A DNA stretch of 16,823 bases from an uncultured Eubacterium sp. (GCA_945979635.1 CAMFPZ010000002.1:1-16823), one strand, 5' to 3'; counted from the first letter of the stretch, positions 1 to 8,673 are shown. Program-made: numbers and translations. The notes: generated by a model not told the origin, from the letters alone.

Positions 1-1439
1 GTTGTGTTTACCCAATCAGTCATCTTTGCAAGCGGTGATTCGCCTGTATCGGTCGGCTCATATGATTCAACATTGGGAAGAGTAAGAGGAAGCTCACCTT
101 CATCAAGCGGAACATATCCACACTTTTCGCACTTAACAATAGGAATAGGCTCACCCCAATATCTTTGGCGTGAGAACACCCAATCACGAAGCTTGAAATT
201 AACCTTTTCTCTGCCCTTTCCCTGTTCGGTAAGCCATTTTGTAATTTCCTTCTTCGCTTCCTCAACAGAAAGTCCTGTAAGGAATGATGAATTAGTCATA
301 ACTCCTGTTGCACAATCTGTAAACGGCTCGTTCTCTACACCAACCTCGGAGCCTGCAACAACCTCGATAATAGGAAGATCAAACTTCTTTGCAAATTCCC
401 AGTCACGAGTATCGTGTGCCGGTACAGCCATAATTGCACCTGTACCGTATGAAACTAAAACATAGTCGGAAATAAAAATAGGAATTTCAGTATCATTCAC
501 AGGATTGATACCCATAACACCCTCAAGCTTTACGCCGGTTTTATCCTTATTAAGCTCGGTACGTTCGAAATCCGACTTATGAGCCGCCTCGTCCTGATAC
601 CTACGCACAGCATCAAGGTTAATAATATTATCAGCCCACTTTTCGATAAGAGGATGTTCAGGCGAAATAACCATATATGTTGCACCGAAGAGAGTGTCGG
701 GACGGGTCGTGTAAACTGTGAGAGTGTCGCCGAGAGTTGTCGAAAAATCAACCTCTGCACCTGTCGAACGGCCAATCCAATTTCGTTGCTGTGTCTTTAC
801 TCTGTCAATAAAGTTTACATCATCAAGATCCTTAACAAGTCTGTCGGCATAATCGGTAATTTTGAGCATCCACTGGCTTTGGTTCTTACGAATAACCTCA
901 CTGCCGCAACGCTCACAAACACCGTTTACTACCTCCTCATTTGCAAGAACGCATTTACAGGAGGTACACCAGTTTACTGCCATCTCGCTCTTATATGCAA
1001 GACCCTTCTTAAAGAGCTGAAGAAAAATCCACTGTGTCCACTTATAGTATGAAGGGTCAGTAGTATTGATTTCTCTAGTCCAGTCGAAGCTAAAGCCGAG
1101 TGCCTGAAGCTGTTCCTTAAAGCGGGCAACATTCTTCTTCGTTACCTCAGCAGGGTGAATATGGTTTTTAATCGCGAAGTTTTCTGTCGGGAGTCCGAAC
1201 GCATCCCAACCCATTGGATAAAGCACATTATAGCCCTCCAATCTCTTTTTTCGAGCAACAATATCAAGTGCCGTATATGAGCGAGGGTGTCCTACATGGA
1301 GTCCCTGTCCGCTTGGATAAGGGAATTCAACAAGACAGTAGAACTTCGGTAATGTGAAATCCTGCTTTGCGGCAAAGGTGTTTTGAGTATACCAAACATT
1401 TTGCCATTTTGATTCAATTTGTTTAAAATTGTATTCCAT
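1..1439 (-). CDS. leuS: Leucyl-tRNA synthetase, N-terminal 479 codons (cut by window edge)
   Basis: Class I aminoacyl-tRNA synthetase that charges tRNA-Leu with leucine in the cytoplasm. I translated it from the ATG at 1439; the frame stays open to the left edge. Visible parts are: the HIGH-type ATP motif (HVGH, residues 48-51, inside [12 protein letters not shown]); a zinc-binding insertion with C158, C161, C175 and C178; and the CP1 editing domain with TTRPDTLFG (244-252) and [15 protein letters not shown] (332-346), whose HDxRD aspartate is the family's proofreading residue. The return to the catalytic core follows ([18 protein letters not shown], 416-433). The protein begins [13 protein letters not shown], as bacterial LeuRS proteins do. 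The KMSKS loop, anticodon-binding and C-terminal domains lie outside the window, so about 55-60% of the usual 800-plus residues is seen. It is the last visible gene of the block, 23 bp after rsfS, and it has the strongest ribosome-binding site in the window. Confidence 0.97.
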   Translation of the reverse strand, partial: MEYNFKQIESKWQNVWYTQNTFAAKQDFTLPKFYCLVEFPYPSGQGLHVGHPRSYTALDIVARKKRLEGYNVLYPMGWDAFGLPTENFAIKNHIHPAEVTKKNVARFKEQLQALGFSFDWTREINTTDPSYYKWTQWIFLQLFKKGLAYKSEMAVNWCTSCKCVLANEEVVNGVCERCGSEVIRKNQSQWMLKITDYADRLVKDLDDVNFIDRVKTQQRNWIGRSTGAEVDFSTTLGDTLTVYTTRPDTLFGATYMVISPEHPLIEKWADNIINLDAVRRYQDEAAHKSDFERTELNKDKTGVKLEGVMGINPVNDTEIPIFISDYVLVSYGTGAIMAVPAHDTRDWEFAKKFDLPIIEVVAGSEVGVENEPFTDCATGVMTNSSFLTGLSVEEAKKEITKWLTEQGKGREKVNFKLRDWVFSRQRYWGEPIPIVKCEKCGYVPLDEGELPLTLPNVESYEPTDTGESPLAKMTDWVNT

Positions 1440-1446
1440 TCTTTTG

Positions 1447-1452
1447 TCCTCC
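1447..1452 (-). promoter_or_regulatory. Shine-Dalgarno of leuS (GGAGGA)
   Basis: GGAGGA reads on the minus strand, with GGAGG ending 8 nt before the leuS ATG at 1439. It fixes the start of the truncated leuS gene. It is closer to the anti-SD consensus than any other site in the window, which fits a need for high, independent translation of this synthetase. Confidence 0.85.
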
Positions 1453-1462
1453 AAGAAATAAT

Positions 1463-1828
1463 TTATTCTTTAATGATCAAATCATCTATATTTAGCTTTT
1501 CGCCGTCCTCCCAAAGACGCTCAATTTGGTAAAATCCGCGTTGTTGCTTCAAGAGAATATGAATTACACAGCCAACATAATCAAGACAAATCCATTCACT
1601 ACGCTCACCTTCAATATGATGAGGCTCATATCCTGCCTCGCTGAGCTTATACTCAACCTCGTCGGATATTGCCCGAAGCTGTGTGTTAGAATTTGCAGTT
1701 GCAATAACAAAGTAATCCGTAAGCACGGTAACATCCGAAACCTCAATCATTTCAATATCCTCGCCACGCTTGCTGTCGATTGCTTTAACTGCGATTTGTG
1801 CAATTTCAAGATAATTTTCTTTGCTCAT
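1463..1828 (-). CDS. rsfS: Ribosome silencing factor RsfS (YbeB/YqeL/Iojap family)
   Basis: This 121-residue protein has the usual length of the RsfS/Iojap family. Family members bind ribosomal protein uL14 on the 50S subunit and block joining with 30S, which lowers translation when nutrients are short. Features seen: the N-terminal helix ([17 protein letters not shown]), the family core [21 protein letters not shown] (about 30-50), the [21 protein letters not shown] segment (66-86), and the [17 protein letters not shown] ending (89-105), which corresponds to the usual H-F..R.FY.LE.LW. It has no signal peptide or membrane segment. Its ATG overlaps the yqeK stop by 4 bp (ATGA, 1825-1828). No good Shine-Dalgarno is visible there, so translation is probably coupled to yqeK. 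The yqeK-rsfS pairing is the same as in Bacillus subtilis (yqeK-yqeL). Confidence 0.95.
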   Translation of the reverse strand: MSKENYLEIAQIAVKAIDSKRGEDIEMIEVSDVTVLTDYFVIATANSNTQLRAISDEVEYKLSEAGYEPHHIEGERSEWICLDYVGCVIHILLKQQRGFYQIERLWEDGEKLNIDDLIIKE

Positions 1829-2412
1829 AAATTTTCACTTTCTTTTCTTATTTGTTCTATCACCCAATTATAGCAATACACTGTATCGGGATAAATCGGG
1901 CGACGCTTTTTTGCTAAATCGGAAATAACAAAGCTGAGTGCATATTGCATAGCGTCAAGCAACGAGTCTTCGCTCAATTCCCTCATCCTATCGACATCGG
2001 GATAACTACGCTCGGCCGAGGTTAAATCTGCAAGATAAACAATCATTTCAAGCCCTGTCATATCACTGTGTCCGGTAGTGTGGTACCTTATGGCGTTTAT
2101 GATTTGCTCATCCTCAATTCCGAGAACGGATTTAATATATCCCGCTCCCGAAAATTGGTGATACACCGACTTGTTTGCTCTTTCGAGATTAGTCATCGGC
2201 ATAATATTTTTTTCTATCAGCTCCTCCTGTACGGCATAATCCTCTTCCTTTGTTATGTCGTGGAGCAAGCCGGCTAAATATGCCTTGTCGCCATTCTCAC
2301 CAAAAATCTCGGCAAGCTGTCTTGCACGCTTTGCAACATTCACGCTATGGCTATAACGATATTGTGACAGCCTTCGCTTTAGTATTTCGTCATATTTATC
2401 ATAATCATACAT
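1825..2412 (-). CDS. yqeK: YqeK-family HD-domain hydrolase (predicted symmetrical Ap4A hydrolase)
   Basis: This 195-residue HD-superfamily phosphohydrolase matches the YqeK family, members of which cleave diadenosine tetraphosphate symmetrically to two ADP. The metal-binding residues are all present: H22 (RYSHSVNVA), H51-D52 (GLLHDITKE), H85, H111 (RYHTTGHSDMT) and D129 (YLADLTS). The segment ADLTSAER (128-135) departs from the usual ADxIEPxR of the family, but the metal aspartate is kept. The start overlaps the end of nadD by 8 bp. A good AAAGGAG site (2423-2429) lies inside the last nadD codons, 10 nt upstream. The gene sits between nadD and rsfS as in B. subtilis nadD-yqeK-yqeL. In many clostridia, from memory, a LytR-CpsA-Psr gene separates yqeK from rsfS; none is present here. 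Family assignment is secure. The Ap4A substrate is inferred from the family. Confidence 0.93.
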   Translation of the reverse strand: MYDYDKYDEILKRRLSQYRYSHSVNVAKRARQLAEIFGENGDKAYLAGLLHDITKEEDYAVQEELIEKNIMPMTNLERANKSVYHQFSGAGYIKSVLGIEDEQIINAIRYHTTGHSDMTGLEMIVYLADLTSAERSYPDVDRMRELSEDSLLDAMQYALSFVISDLAKKRRPIYPDTVYCYNWVIEQIRKESENL

Positions 2413-2995
2413 AGAGCCTACGCTCCTTTATATATTCGAATATTTCACTCGGCACAAATTCGGAAATATCTTTGCCGTTTTTCAGCATATCTCTGATTTG
2501 TGAAGACGAAACCTCGAGCACATCGAAATTCGAAATAATCGTATTTTTCATACACTCGTTATTTCTTCTGAATTCCAGCAATCTTTCATATTCGTCTTTT
2601 TCTCTCGCTGCGGTTACAACCGTAACCATCTTGAGGATATCCCCTGCTCTAAACCAATTCGGAAAATAAAAATATTGATCCGAGCCGATTATTAAATAAA
2701 ATTCGGCATCCTCATATTTTGACATAAGCTCCCGAAGAGTAAAGAATGTATAGCTTTTGCCCTCCCGCTGAAATTCCAAATCGGATATTTCGCAGTTTTC
2801 ATCCTCAAGTGCAAGCTCAAGCATTTTTATTCGGTCCTCTCCGCTCGCCAACCCCTCGTTGGTTTTATGAGGCGGAAGACAGGTTGGAACAAATATCAGC
2901 TTGTCCAAATCCAAATATTCGGAATAATGCCTCGCAAGAGCCAAATGCCCATTATGAATCGGATTGAACGCTCCGCCAAAAATTCCAATTTTCAT
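2405..2995 (-). CDS. nadD: Nicotinate-nucleotide adenylyltransferase
   Basis: NadD transfers AMP from ATP to nicotinate mononucleotide, giving deamido-NAD, the step before NAD synthetase in both de novo and Preiss-Handler routes. The 196 residues are the usual length. Nucleotidyltransferase motifs are clear: GGAFNPIHNGHL (7-18) with HNGH as the catalytic HxGH, PPHK (41-44), GSDQYFYFPNW (104-114; the family's GxD...W pattern) and SSSQIR (163-168; the usual ISSTxIR substrate loop). The protein is cytoplasmic, with no membrane segment. Only two bases separate its ATG from the stop of the YhbY-like gene, and I see no Shine-Dalgarno, so reinitiation by the same ribosome is likely. The 3' end overlaps yqeK and carries its ribosome-binding site. 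The yhbY-nadD-yqeK-rsfS order is a well-known Firmicutes arrangement and supports the call. Confidence 0.96.
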   Translation of the reverse strand: MKIGIFGGAFNPIHNGHLALARHYSEYLDLDKLIFVPTCLPPHKTNEGLASGEDRIKMLELALEDENCEISDLEFQREGKSYTFFTLRELMSKYEDAEFYLIIGSDQYFYFPNWFRAGDILKMVTVVTAAREKDEYERLLEFRRNNECMKNTIISNFDVLEVSSSQIRDMLKNGKDISEFVPSEIFEYIKERRLYV

Positions 2996-2997
2996 AA

Positions 2998-3462
2998 TTA
3001 CTTTGTTCTGCTTTGCTTTTTGTTTTTGTCTCTATTCATACGGTCATAAACGGCATAAGGATTTTTTGCTTCCTTCTCGCGTTGTCTTTGGCGTAAGCCC
3101 TTAATCTTAACCTTCTTTTTAGACTTTGCCTTCGCGTTTTTGCTTCCTCTTTTTTCCTTTTTTTCCGCAATACGCTCCTCGTCAGCCTCACGATAAAGCA
3201 CAATAATTCCGCCAATCACCTGAATAACCTCTGCATCGAGTGCCTCGGCAAGCTGCGGTGCAAGCTCCTTTGGGGTCTGCGGAGCGGTTTCGAGATGTAC
3301 TCTAATTTTGATTAGCTCGCGTGCATCGAGAGTATCGTCAATTTGGGTAATGAGATTATCGGTTATACCCTCCTTACCGATTTGAATAATAGCTTCGAGC
3401 GTATTAGCCCTTGCTCGCCAAGCTGCTCTTTCCTTTGATGTCATACTGTCCTTACCTTTCAT
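2998..3462 (-). CDS. yhbY: YhbY-like (CRM domain) RNA-binding protein with basic C-terminal tail
   Basis: Residues about 7-97 form a CRS1-YhbY (CRM) domain, a small RNA-binding fold found on pre-50S ribosomal particles. The fold shows the RARANTLEAIIQIGKEGI opening with its GKEG loop (about 29-32), the DARELIKIRVH strand (47-56) and the VIGGIIVLYRE ending (82-92). Typical stand-alone YhbY proteins are close to 100 residues. This one is 154, because residues 98-154 form a Lys/Arg-rich, low-complexity tail ending in NPYAVYDRMNRDKNKKQ. The tail probably makes extra rRNA contacts (inference). The chosen ATG at 3462 makes a 4-bp ATGA overlap with the rdgB stop and has AAAGGA just upstream. A second ATG at 3444 (MTSKERA) also has an AAGGA upstream and cannot be excluded. 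The B. subtilis equivalent is YqeI, likewise next to nadD. Confidence 0.92.
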   Translation of the reverse strand: MKGKDSMTSKERAAWRARANTLEAIIQIGKEGITDNLITQIDDTLDARELIKIRVHLETAPQTPKELAPQLAEALDAEVIQVIGGIIVLYREADEERIAEKKEKRGSKNAKAKSKKKVKIKGLRQRQREKEAKNPYAVYDRMNRDKNKKQSRTK

Positions 3463-4082
3463 ATAATCCTTTCAAGCTCATCGGCAAGTGCACGAAGTGC
3501 TCTTCCTCGATGAGAAATCTTATCCTTCTCCTCGCCCTCATACTTACCGAAGGATTTTCCGTTTATGATAAACAAGGGGTCATATCCGAAGCCTGCGTTT
3601 CCATCACGCTCAAAGCCGATAATTCCGTGACATTCACCTCTTACAGTTATTTCTCTTCCTTCGGGGAAAACACAGCATATAGCACAAACATAATATGCCG
3701 TTCTCTTTTCCTGCTCAACGCCCTCAAGCTTTTTTAAAAGAAGATTGTTATTATCCTCGTCGTCTGCATTTTTTTCGTTATCGACACATTCGTCGCCGTG
3801 AATTTCGATATTTGCAAATCTTGCCGAATAAATTCCCGGATACCCGCCGAGATAGTCAACACAAAGCCCGCTATCGTCTGCTATTGCAGGGAGACCTGTG
3901 ATTTTGCAGGCACTTTCAGCCTTTATTTTTGCATTTGCCTCAAAGGTATCGCCATCCTCAACGACCTCCGGAAGAGTGATACCGAGAGTCTTCGCCGTCA
4001 CAACATTAATTCCAAGCGGTGAAAGAATCCTTTGCATTTCGGCAAGCTTTTTCATATTATTAGTTGCTAAAATGAAATCCAT
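3459..4082 (-). CDS. rdgB: dITP/XTP pyrophosphatase (RdgB/HAM1 family)
   Basis: This enzyme hydrolyses non-canonical purine triphosphates (dITP, ITP, XTP) to monophosphate and pyrophosphate, keeping deaminated bases out of DNA and RNA. Motifs seen: ATNNMKKLAEM (6-16; the base/phosphate-binding start), ADDSGLCVDYLGGYPGIYSARF (68-89) with D70 as the predicted general base, GFGYDPLF (164-171) and SHRGRALRAL (190-199). At 207 residues it is slightly longer than usual. The extra length is an acidic insertion of about 16 residues after SARFANIE (about 92-107, including DECVDNEKNADDED). It begins 5 bp after ftsY. Its likely ribosome-binding site (GAGGAG, 4094-4099, 11 nt upstream) is formed by the last Glu codons of ftsY. 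Its stop overlaps the YhbY start. The assignment is secure; the paralogue name (RdgB or YsnA/HAM1) is only nomenclature. Confidence 0.95.
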   Translation of the reverse strand: MDFILATNNMKKLAEMQRILSPLGINVVTAKTLGITLPEVVEDGDTFEANAKIKAESACKITGLPAIADDSGLCVDYLGGYPGIYSARFANIEIHGDECVDNEKNADDEDNNNLLLKKLEGVEQEKRTAYYVCAICCVFPEGREITVRGECHGIIGFERDGNAGFGYDPLFIINGKSFGKYEGEEKDKISHRGRALRALADELERII

Positions 4083-4087
4083 TATTC

Positions 4088-5065
4088 TTAATTCTCCTCT
4101 TCCTTTTTTGCTCCCATAAACTCGGCTATTGTATCATCCTCGTCATGAGTCGGCTTCAAATCGAACATAGCCGATGCAAACGCCTCTGCATCAAAAGGCT
4201 GTAAATCGTCAATTTGCTCGCCAACGCCGACAAATTTTACAGGGACATCAAGCTCGTTATTAATAGCAAGAACAACTCCTCCGCGAGCAGTGCCGTCAAG
4301 CTTGGTAAGAATGATACCTGTGATACCTGCCGCCTCCTTGAAATCCTTTGCCTGATTAACGGCATTTTGTCCTGTTGTTGCATCAAGCACAAGCAAGGTT
4401 TCGCGGCTTGCATCAGGAAGCTCACGGTCAATTACACGACTGATTTTGTTGAGCTCGTCCATAAGATTTTTCTTATTATGAAGTCTTCCGGCGGTATCAA
4501 TAATAATTACATCGGCATTCTTCGCCTTGCCCGACTGAATAGTATCGTAAACAACGGCTGCAGGGTCTGCTCCCTCGCCGTGCTTAACAAGAGGCACGCC
4601 TGCTCTGTCAGCCCAAACCTGAAGCTGCTCAATAGCACCCGCACGGAAGGTATCCGCCGCACCAAGCACAACACTTCTGCCCATTGACTTTAGTCTCATA
4701 GCGAGCTTTCCTATTGTAGTTGTCTTTCCGACGCCGTTTACACCAATGATTAAAATAATGCTTGGCTTCGTACGCAACGAAAGATAACTACCGCCCCAAA
4801 CGACACCGGCTACGATATCCTTCATTGTTTCACGAACATCGCAAACCCTTGTTATATTATCATTGGCAATTTTTTCCTTAAGGTCGGAGATAACTCTCTC
4901 GGCAGTCGGAAAACCGACATCGCCCATAATGAGAACCTCCTCAAGTTCATCAAAAAGCTCATCGGTTATTTTCTCATGTGATTCAATAACCAAATCCATT
5001 TGATGGGTCATACCCTCATTTCTGGTCTTTTTCAGTCCTTTTCTGAATTTATCAAATAATCCCAT
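4088..5065 (-). CDS. ftsY: Signal recognition particle receptor FtsY
   Basis: FtsY is the SRP-family GTPase that docks Ffh-ribosome complexes at the membrane for co-translational insertion. The N domain (about 1-85) is followed by the G domain with [10 protein letters not shown] (108-117, P loop), DTFRAGA (138-144), DTAGR (190-194), TKLDG (254-258) and [13 protein letters not shown] (280-292). The 325-residue length fits Gram-positive FtsY, which lacks the long acidic A domain of E. coli. A short amphipathic N terminus ([14 protein letters not shown]) probably serves as the lipid anchor. Past the usual family end there is an acidic tail of about 20 residues ([18 protein letters not shown]). 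It lies 35 bp after smc, the largest gap between genes in the window, behind a good GAGGA site. The smc-ftsY pairing is the classical Firmicutes order. Confidence 0.97.
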   Translation of the reverse strand: MGLFDKFRKGLKKTRNEGMTHQMDLVIESHEKITDELFDELEEVLIMGDVGFPTAERVISDLKEKIANDNITRVCDVRETMKDIVAGVVWGGSYLSLRTKPSIILIIGVNGVGKTTTIGKLAMRLKSMGRSVVLGAADTFRAGAIEQLQVWADRAGVPLVKHGEGADPAAVVYDTIQSGKAKNADVIIIDTAGRLHNKKNLMDELNKISRVIDRELPDASRETLLVLDATTGQNAVNQAKDFKEAAGITGIILTKLDGTARGGVVLAINNELDVPVKFVGVGEQIDDLQPFDAEAFASAMFDLKPTHDEDDTIAEFMGAKKEEEN

Positions 5066-5071
5066 AGCTAT

Positions 5072-5076
5072 TCCTC
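5072..5076 (-). promoter_or_regulatory. Shine-Dalgarno of ftsY (GAGGA)
   Basis: GAGGA on the minus strand lies 6 nt before the ftsY ATG, inside the 35-bp smc-ftsY gap. It supports the chosen start and suggests ftsY is translated independently of smc. The perfect 10-bp palindrome TCAATATTGA (5075-5084) abuts it. It has no loop and no flanking symmetry, so I assign it no role. Confidence 0.75.
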
Positions 5077-5100
5077 AATATTGAAAATTTACAGACAGCC

Positions 5101-8100
5101 TTATGCTTCAAGTCCCATCTGCTGTGCAAGCTCCGTACTCTTGAGCTCAAGAAGCTTTGATACACCCTTTTCCTGCATAGTAACGCCGTAAAGAACATCA
5201 GCCTCTTCCATTGTACCACGCCTGTGCGTAATAGAAATAAACTGTGTTTTGTCGGTCATTCTTCGCATATACTTTGCAAATCGTTCAACATTTACATCAT
5301 CAAGTGCGGCCTCAACCTCGTCATAAATACAAAACGGCGAAGGCTGTACCTTTAGTACGCTGAAGAGCAACGCCATAGCGGCAAGTGATTTTTCACCGCC
5401 GGAGAAGAGGTTAATATTTTGTACCGATTTTCCCGGTGGCTGAATCTTAATCTCAATAGCCGATTCAAGACAATTATCAGGATCCTCGAGAATAAGCTCG
5501 CCCTTACCTCCGCCAAAGAAGTCCGCGAAGCTGACCTTGAATTCATCATTAATTTTGTTAAACTGATTAATGAATTTTTCACTCATCTCCGAGGTCAAAT
5601 CATCAATAATCTTGGTCAACTCACGCTTAGAGGCGTTTATATCATCAATCTGCTCCTTAAGAAAATTGTATCGCTCGGATACCTCCTGATATTCCTCAAT
5701 AGCACCTACATTAATTGAACCCAATGAGCGAATGGCAATCTTAATTTCGTGCAATCTCTTCTTTGCCTGCGTCATATCCTCAATTACAATTCCGAGTGCT
5801 TCAGCCTCCGGCTTTGTCAGCTCATATTGCTCGAAGAGCATATCGCCAAGCTCATCGTATTCCTTTTTCATATTATTTTTGCGTTCCTCAAATCGAACGA
5901 GATCGGATGAGAGCTTTTCTTTATCGCCGAGCTTCGATTTTTCTGCCAAGCGTAGCTCTGCAGTCTTCTTCTCAAGCTCATTTCTGCTTTCGATCTCGGA
6001 AGAAACACTTTCGTTTGCCTGCCTTGCCTTATCGCGAAGCTCATCAGCCTGTGCTTTAATATCTTTAATTGACAGGATGAGGTTTTCGTTTTTAGCCTTT
6101 ATCTCGTTAATCTCATCTGTTATTGTCTTTACTCTGTCGGATTGGGTCGCCTTTCTCAGCTCAAGCTCCTCAATAGCAATTCTGGCAGCCTCGGAATCCT
6201 TTGAAAGAGTGAGAATATCGAGATTGATTTGTTCAGTTTTCTCGCGAATTTCGTCACGCTTTGATGCAAGCTCAACAGCATTCTTGCTAATTGACGAAAG
6301 CTCCTGCTCTGTTTTTTCAGTCTCGTCCTCAATGCTCCTGCATTCCTCCTCGGCTATTCTTACTGCCTCTTGAAGGAGAAGAATTCTTCCGTCGGAATTT
6401 TCCTGCTCATGAATGAGCAACTCCTTTTGCTTTTTGAATGAATCAAGCTTGTCTATAATGAGCTTAAGGTCACCCTGTGCACGAATAAGCTCCTCCTGTG
6501 CATTTCTCAAATCAGCGTCCGCACCCTGAACATCCGCACCTGCAAGATTAGCCGTCTCAACAGCCTTTTTGAAATCTGCCTGTGCTTTTTCAAGCTCGGA
6601 ATAAATCTTTTTTGCTTCTTCGTTAAGCTGTTCAATCATATTTGCACGAGACAAAACGCCGCCGTTCTTACCCTTTGAACCTCCTGTCATAGAACCACCG
6701 GGATTCATAACCTGTCCGTCAAGGGTAACAATCTTATATTTGTTTGAATATCTCTTCGAAATGCCGATTGCACAGTCAATATCCTCGGCTACGATTACTC
6801 TTCCGAGAAGATTATCAACTATGTCGCGATACTGCGAATCACATTTAACGAGATCTGCGGCAATATCAACAAATCCGAAATTATCATCAAGATTACTTTC
6901 CTCAATATGTCTGGGCTTAATCGCAGAAATAGGCAGGAAGGTTGCTCTTCCGACATTATTCTGCTTCAAATACGAAATAGCACGCTTTGCATCACTCTCG
7001 CTTGATACAACGATATTCTGCATTGCTGCTCCGAGTGCAACCTCAATAGCGGTTGAGTATTCATCTTCAACCGTAATAAGACGGCTCAATGTTCCGTGAA
7101 TTCCTGACAAAGCTCTACTTTGGCTTTGCTTCATAACAGCCTTAACGGCACCCGAGAAGCCCTCCATATTCTTTTCAAGATCGGAAAGCATATTGGCTCT
7201 ATCCTGCTTTTCAGAATAAGCTCGACGAAGCCTCTCAACATTTTCCTTAAGCTCCTCCGCCTTATCGGTTTTGGACTTAAGTTTCATTCGATAGCCGTTC
7301 ATCGCATTTTCGTATTCATCAATTCTCTGCTTGATGAACTCGATATTTGCCTCACCCTCCTCCTTTTGAGAAACAGTGTATTCAATATCCTTATCCACTG
7401 TCTCTATTTGGAGAGCAATTGTATCTTTTCTGGAGGTGATTTCTTCGATTGACGAGCTTGCCTGTGACGACTTAACCTTACTGTCGGATAATTTTAATGT
7501 AAGAGAGGTCAATTTTTGATTTAGCTCAACCGTTTTGTCTGAAAATTCGAGATTTTCATTTTGAACTCTATTAAGCTCGCCGACGATTTTTTCGAGCTCA
7601 AGCTTCTTTTCTTGAGTTTGTCGTTCGTTTTCGTCAATCAAGCTCTGCTTTTGTTCAATTTGGGAATCAATGTCGTTTCCTGTATAATCCGCTTCGTTAA
7701 TATCGGCGGACAAACGATTAATAGTTTCATTATTATGCTCAAGCGTTGCGTTAAGCACGGAAATCTCGCCGTCCTTACGAAGAGCCTCCTCCTCGTAACC
7801 GGTCACACCAAGACGGGTTTGCTCAATAGCAAGATTAATCGAAGCAATATCGCTCGCAATTTTATCTATATTATTTTCTAGTTCATCCAAATCCCTTTCA
7901 CATATTTCATAGGAGGCTTTGGCAGCATCAATCCTATGCTCCTGCTCTCTCAAATCAACAGTGAATTTGTTAATCTTATTTAGCCAAACACCGATTTCGA
8001 GAGTCTTTTTCTCGTCGCTGTATTCCAAAAATTTTTGTGCCTTTTCGCTCTGCTTCTTCAAAGGACCGACACGATTCTCAAGCTCTGTCAAAATATCGAG

Positions 8101-8673
8101 CAAACGAACCAAATTTTCCTGTGCCTGTTCTAATCTACGCTCCGCGTCACGACGCTTATGACGAAAACGCGAAATTCCTGCCGCCTCTTCGAAAAGCTCA
8201 CGCCTATCCTCATTCTTCGCTGAAATAATAGAATCAATTTTTCCCTGTCCGACCATCGAATAGCCATCGGCACCGAGTCCCGTATCCATAAAGAGCTCGT
8301 GAATATCCTTACGGCGAACAGACTCACCATCAATCTTATATTCACTTTCGCCCGATCGATAGTATCTTCTGCTTACTGTCACAATATCCCCATGATTTGC
8401 AAGCGAGCCGTCACTATTGTCGAGAGTGAGTACAACCTGAGCAAAGCCGAGAGCCTTTCTGCTTGAGGTTCCGCCAAAGATAACATCCTCCATTTTTGAG
8501 CCGCGAAGCGATTTTGTACTCGTTTCGCCGAGAACCCATCGAACGGCATCGGAGATATTACTCTTTCCCGAACCGTTTGGTCCGATAACAGCCGTAATAC
8601 CCTTTCCAAATGTTAATTCAGTTTTATCAGGGAATGACTTAAATCCCTGCATTTCCAATGTTCTTAATAGCAT
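5101..8673 (-). CDS. smc: Chromosome segregation/condensation protein SMC
   Basis: This is the 1190-residue ATPase that, with ScpA and ScpB (not in this window), forms the bacterial condensin that extrudes DNA loops and separates origins. The layout is canonical. The N-terminal head has Walker A GPNGSGKSN (31-39) and the Q-loop glutamine Q143. A long coiled coil runs from about 170 to 505. The hinge spans about 520-670 with its Gly-rich NPGGSMTGGSKGKNGG stretch. The returning coiled coil runs from about 675 to 1030. The C-terminal head has the signature FSGGEKSL (1090-1097), Walker B FCIYDEVEAALDD with D1118/E1119, and switch H1150 (SITHRRGTM). Phe replaces the usual first Leu of LSGGE. The start MLLRTLEMQGFKSF matches the family. 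The ATG is 5 bp after the radical SAM stop without a clear Shine-Dalgarno, suggesting reinitiation. The rnc-...-smc-ftsY setting rules out a defence-type SMC-like protein. Confidence 0.98.
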   Translation of the reverse strand: MLLRTLEMQGFKSFPDKTELTFGKGITAVIGPNGSGKSNISDAVRWVLGETSTKSLRGSKMEDVIFGGTSSRKALGFAQVVLTLDNSDGSLANHGDIVTVSRRYYRSGESEYKIDGESVRRKDIHELFMDTGLGADGYSMVGQGKIDSIISAKNEDRRELFEEAAGISRFRHKRRDAERRLEQAQENLVRLLDILTELENRVGPLKKQSEKAQKFLEYSDEKKTLEIGVWLNKINKFTVDLREQEHRIDAAKASYEICERDLDELENNIDKIASDIASINLAIEQTRLGVTGYEEEALRKDGEISVLNATLEHNNETINRLSADINEADYTGNDIDSQIEQKQSLIDENERQTQEKKLELEKIVGELNRVQNENLEFSDKTVELNQKLTSLTLKLSDSKVKSSQASSSIEEITSRKDTIALQIETVDKDIEYTVSQKEEGEANIEFIKQRIDEYENAMNGYRMKLKSKTDKAEELKENVERLRRAYSEKQDRANMLSDLEKNMEGFSGAVKAVMKQSQSRALSGIHGTLSRLITVEDEYSTAIEVALGAAMQNIVVSSESDAKRAISYLKQNNVGRATFLPISAIKPRHIEESNLDDNFGFVDIAADLVKCDSQYRDIVDNLLGRVIVAEDIDCAIGISKRYSNKYKIVTLDGQVMNPGGSMTGGSKGKNGGVLSRANMIEQLNEEAKKIYSELEKAQADFKKAVETANLAGADVQGADADLRNAQEELIRAQGDLKLIIDKLDSFKKQKELLIHEQENSDGRILLLQEAVRIAEEECRSIEDETEKTEQELSSISKNAVELASKRDEIREKTEQINLDILTLSKDSEAARIAIEELELRKATQSDRVKTITDEINEIKAKNENLILSIKDIKAQADELRDKARQANESVSSEIESRNELEKKTAELRLAEKSKLGDKEKLSSDLVRFEERKNNMKKEYDELGDMLFEQYELTKPEAEALGIVIEDMTQAKKRLHEIKIAIRSLGSINVGAIEEYQEVSERYNFLKEQIDDINASKRELTKIIDDLTSEMSEKFINQFNKINDEFKVSFADFFGGGKGELILEDPDNCLESAIEIKIQPPGKSVQNINLFSGGEKSLAAMALLFSVLKVQPSPFCIYDEVEAALDDVNVERFAKYMRRMTDKTQFISITHRRGTMEEADVLYGVTMQEKGVSKLLELKSTELAQQMGLEA

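Noticed and set aside
5075..5084. Perfect palindrome TCAATATTGA between smc and ftsY
   Set aside because: Ten bases of AT-rich symmetry with no loop, no T run and no second copy. It is not a terminator and not a supported operator.
5732..6373. Plus-strand open frame of 213 codons inside smc, rich in Ser and Phe
   Set aside because: It is the mirror of the Glu/Lys/Leu-rich coiled-coil codons of smc, has low-complexity composition and no recognisable domain, and lies wholly within a secure gene.
5101..8673. SMC-like ATPase as part of a defence system (Wadjet/JetC-like) or RecN/SbcC
   Set aside because: It has the full housekeeping SMC layout with a Gly-rich hinge, and lies in the conserved rnc-smc-ftsY context. 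No JetA, JetB or JetD-like neighbours are present.
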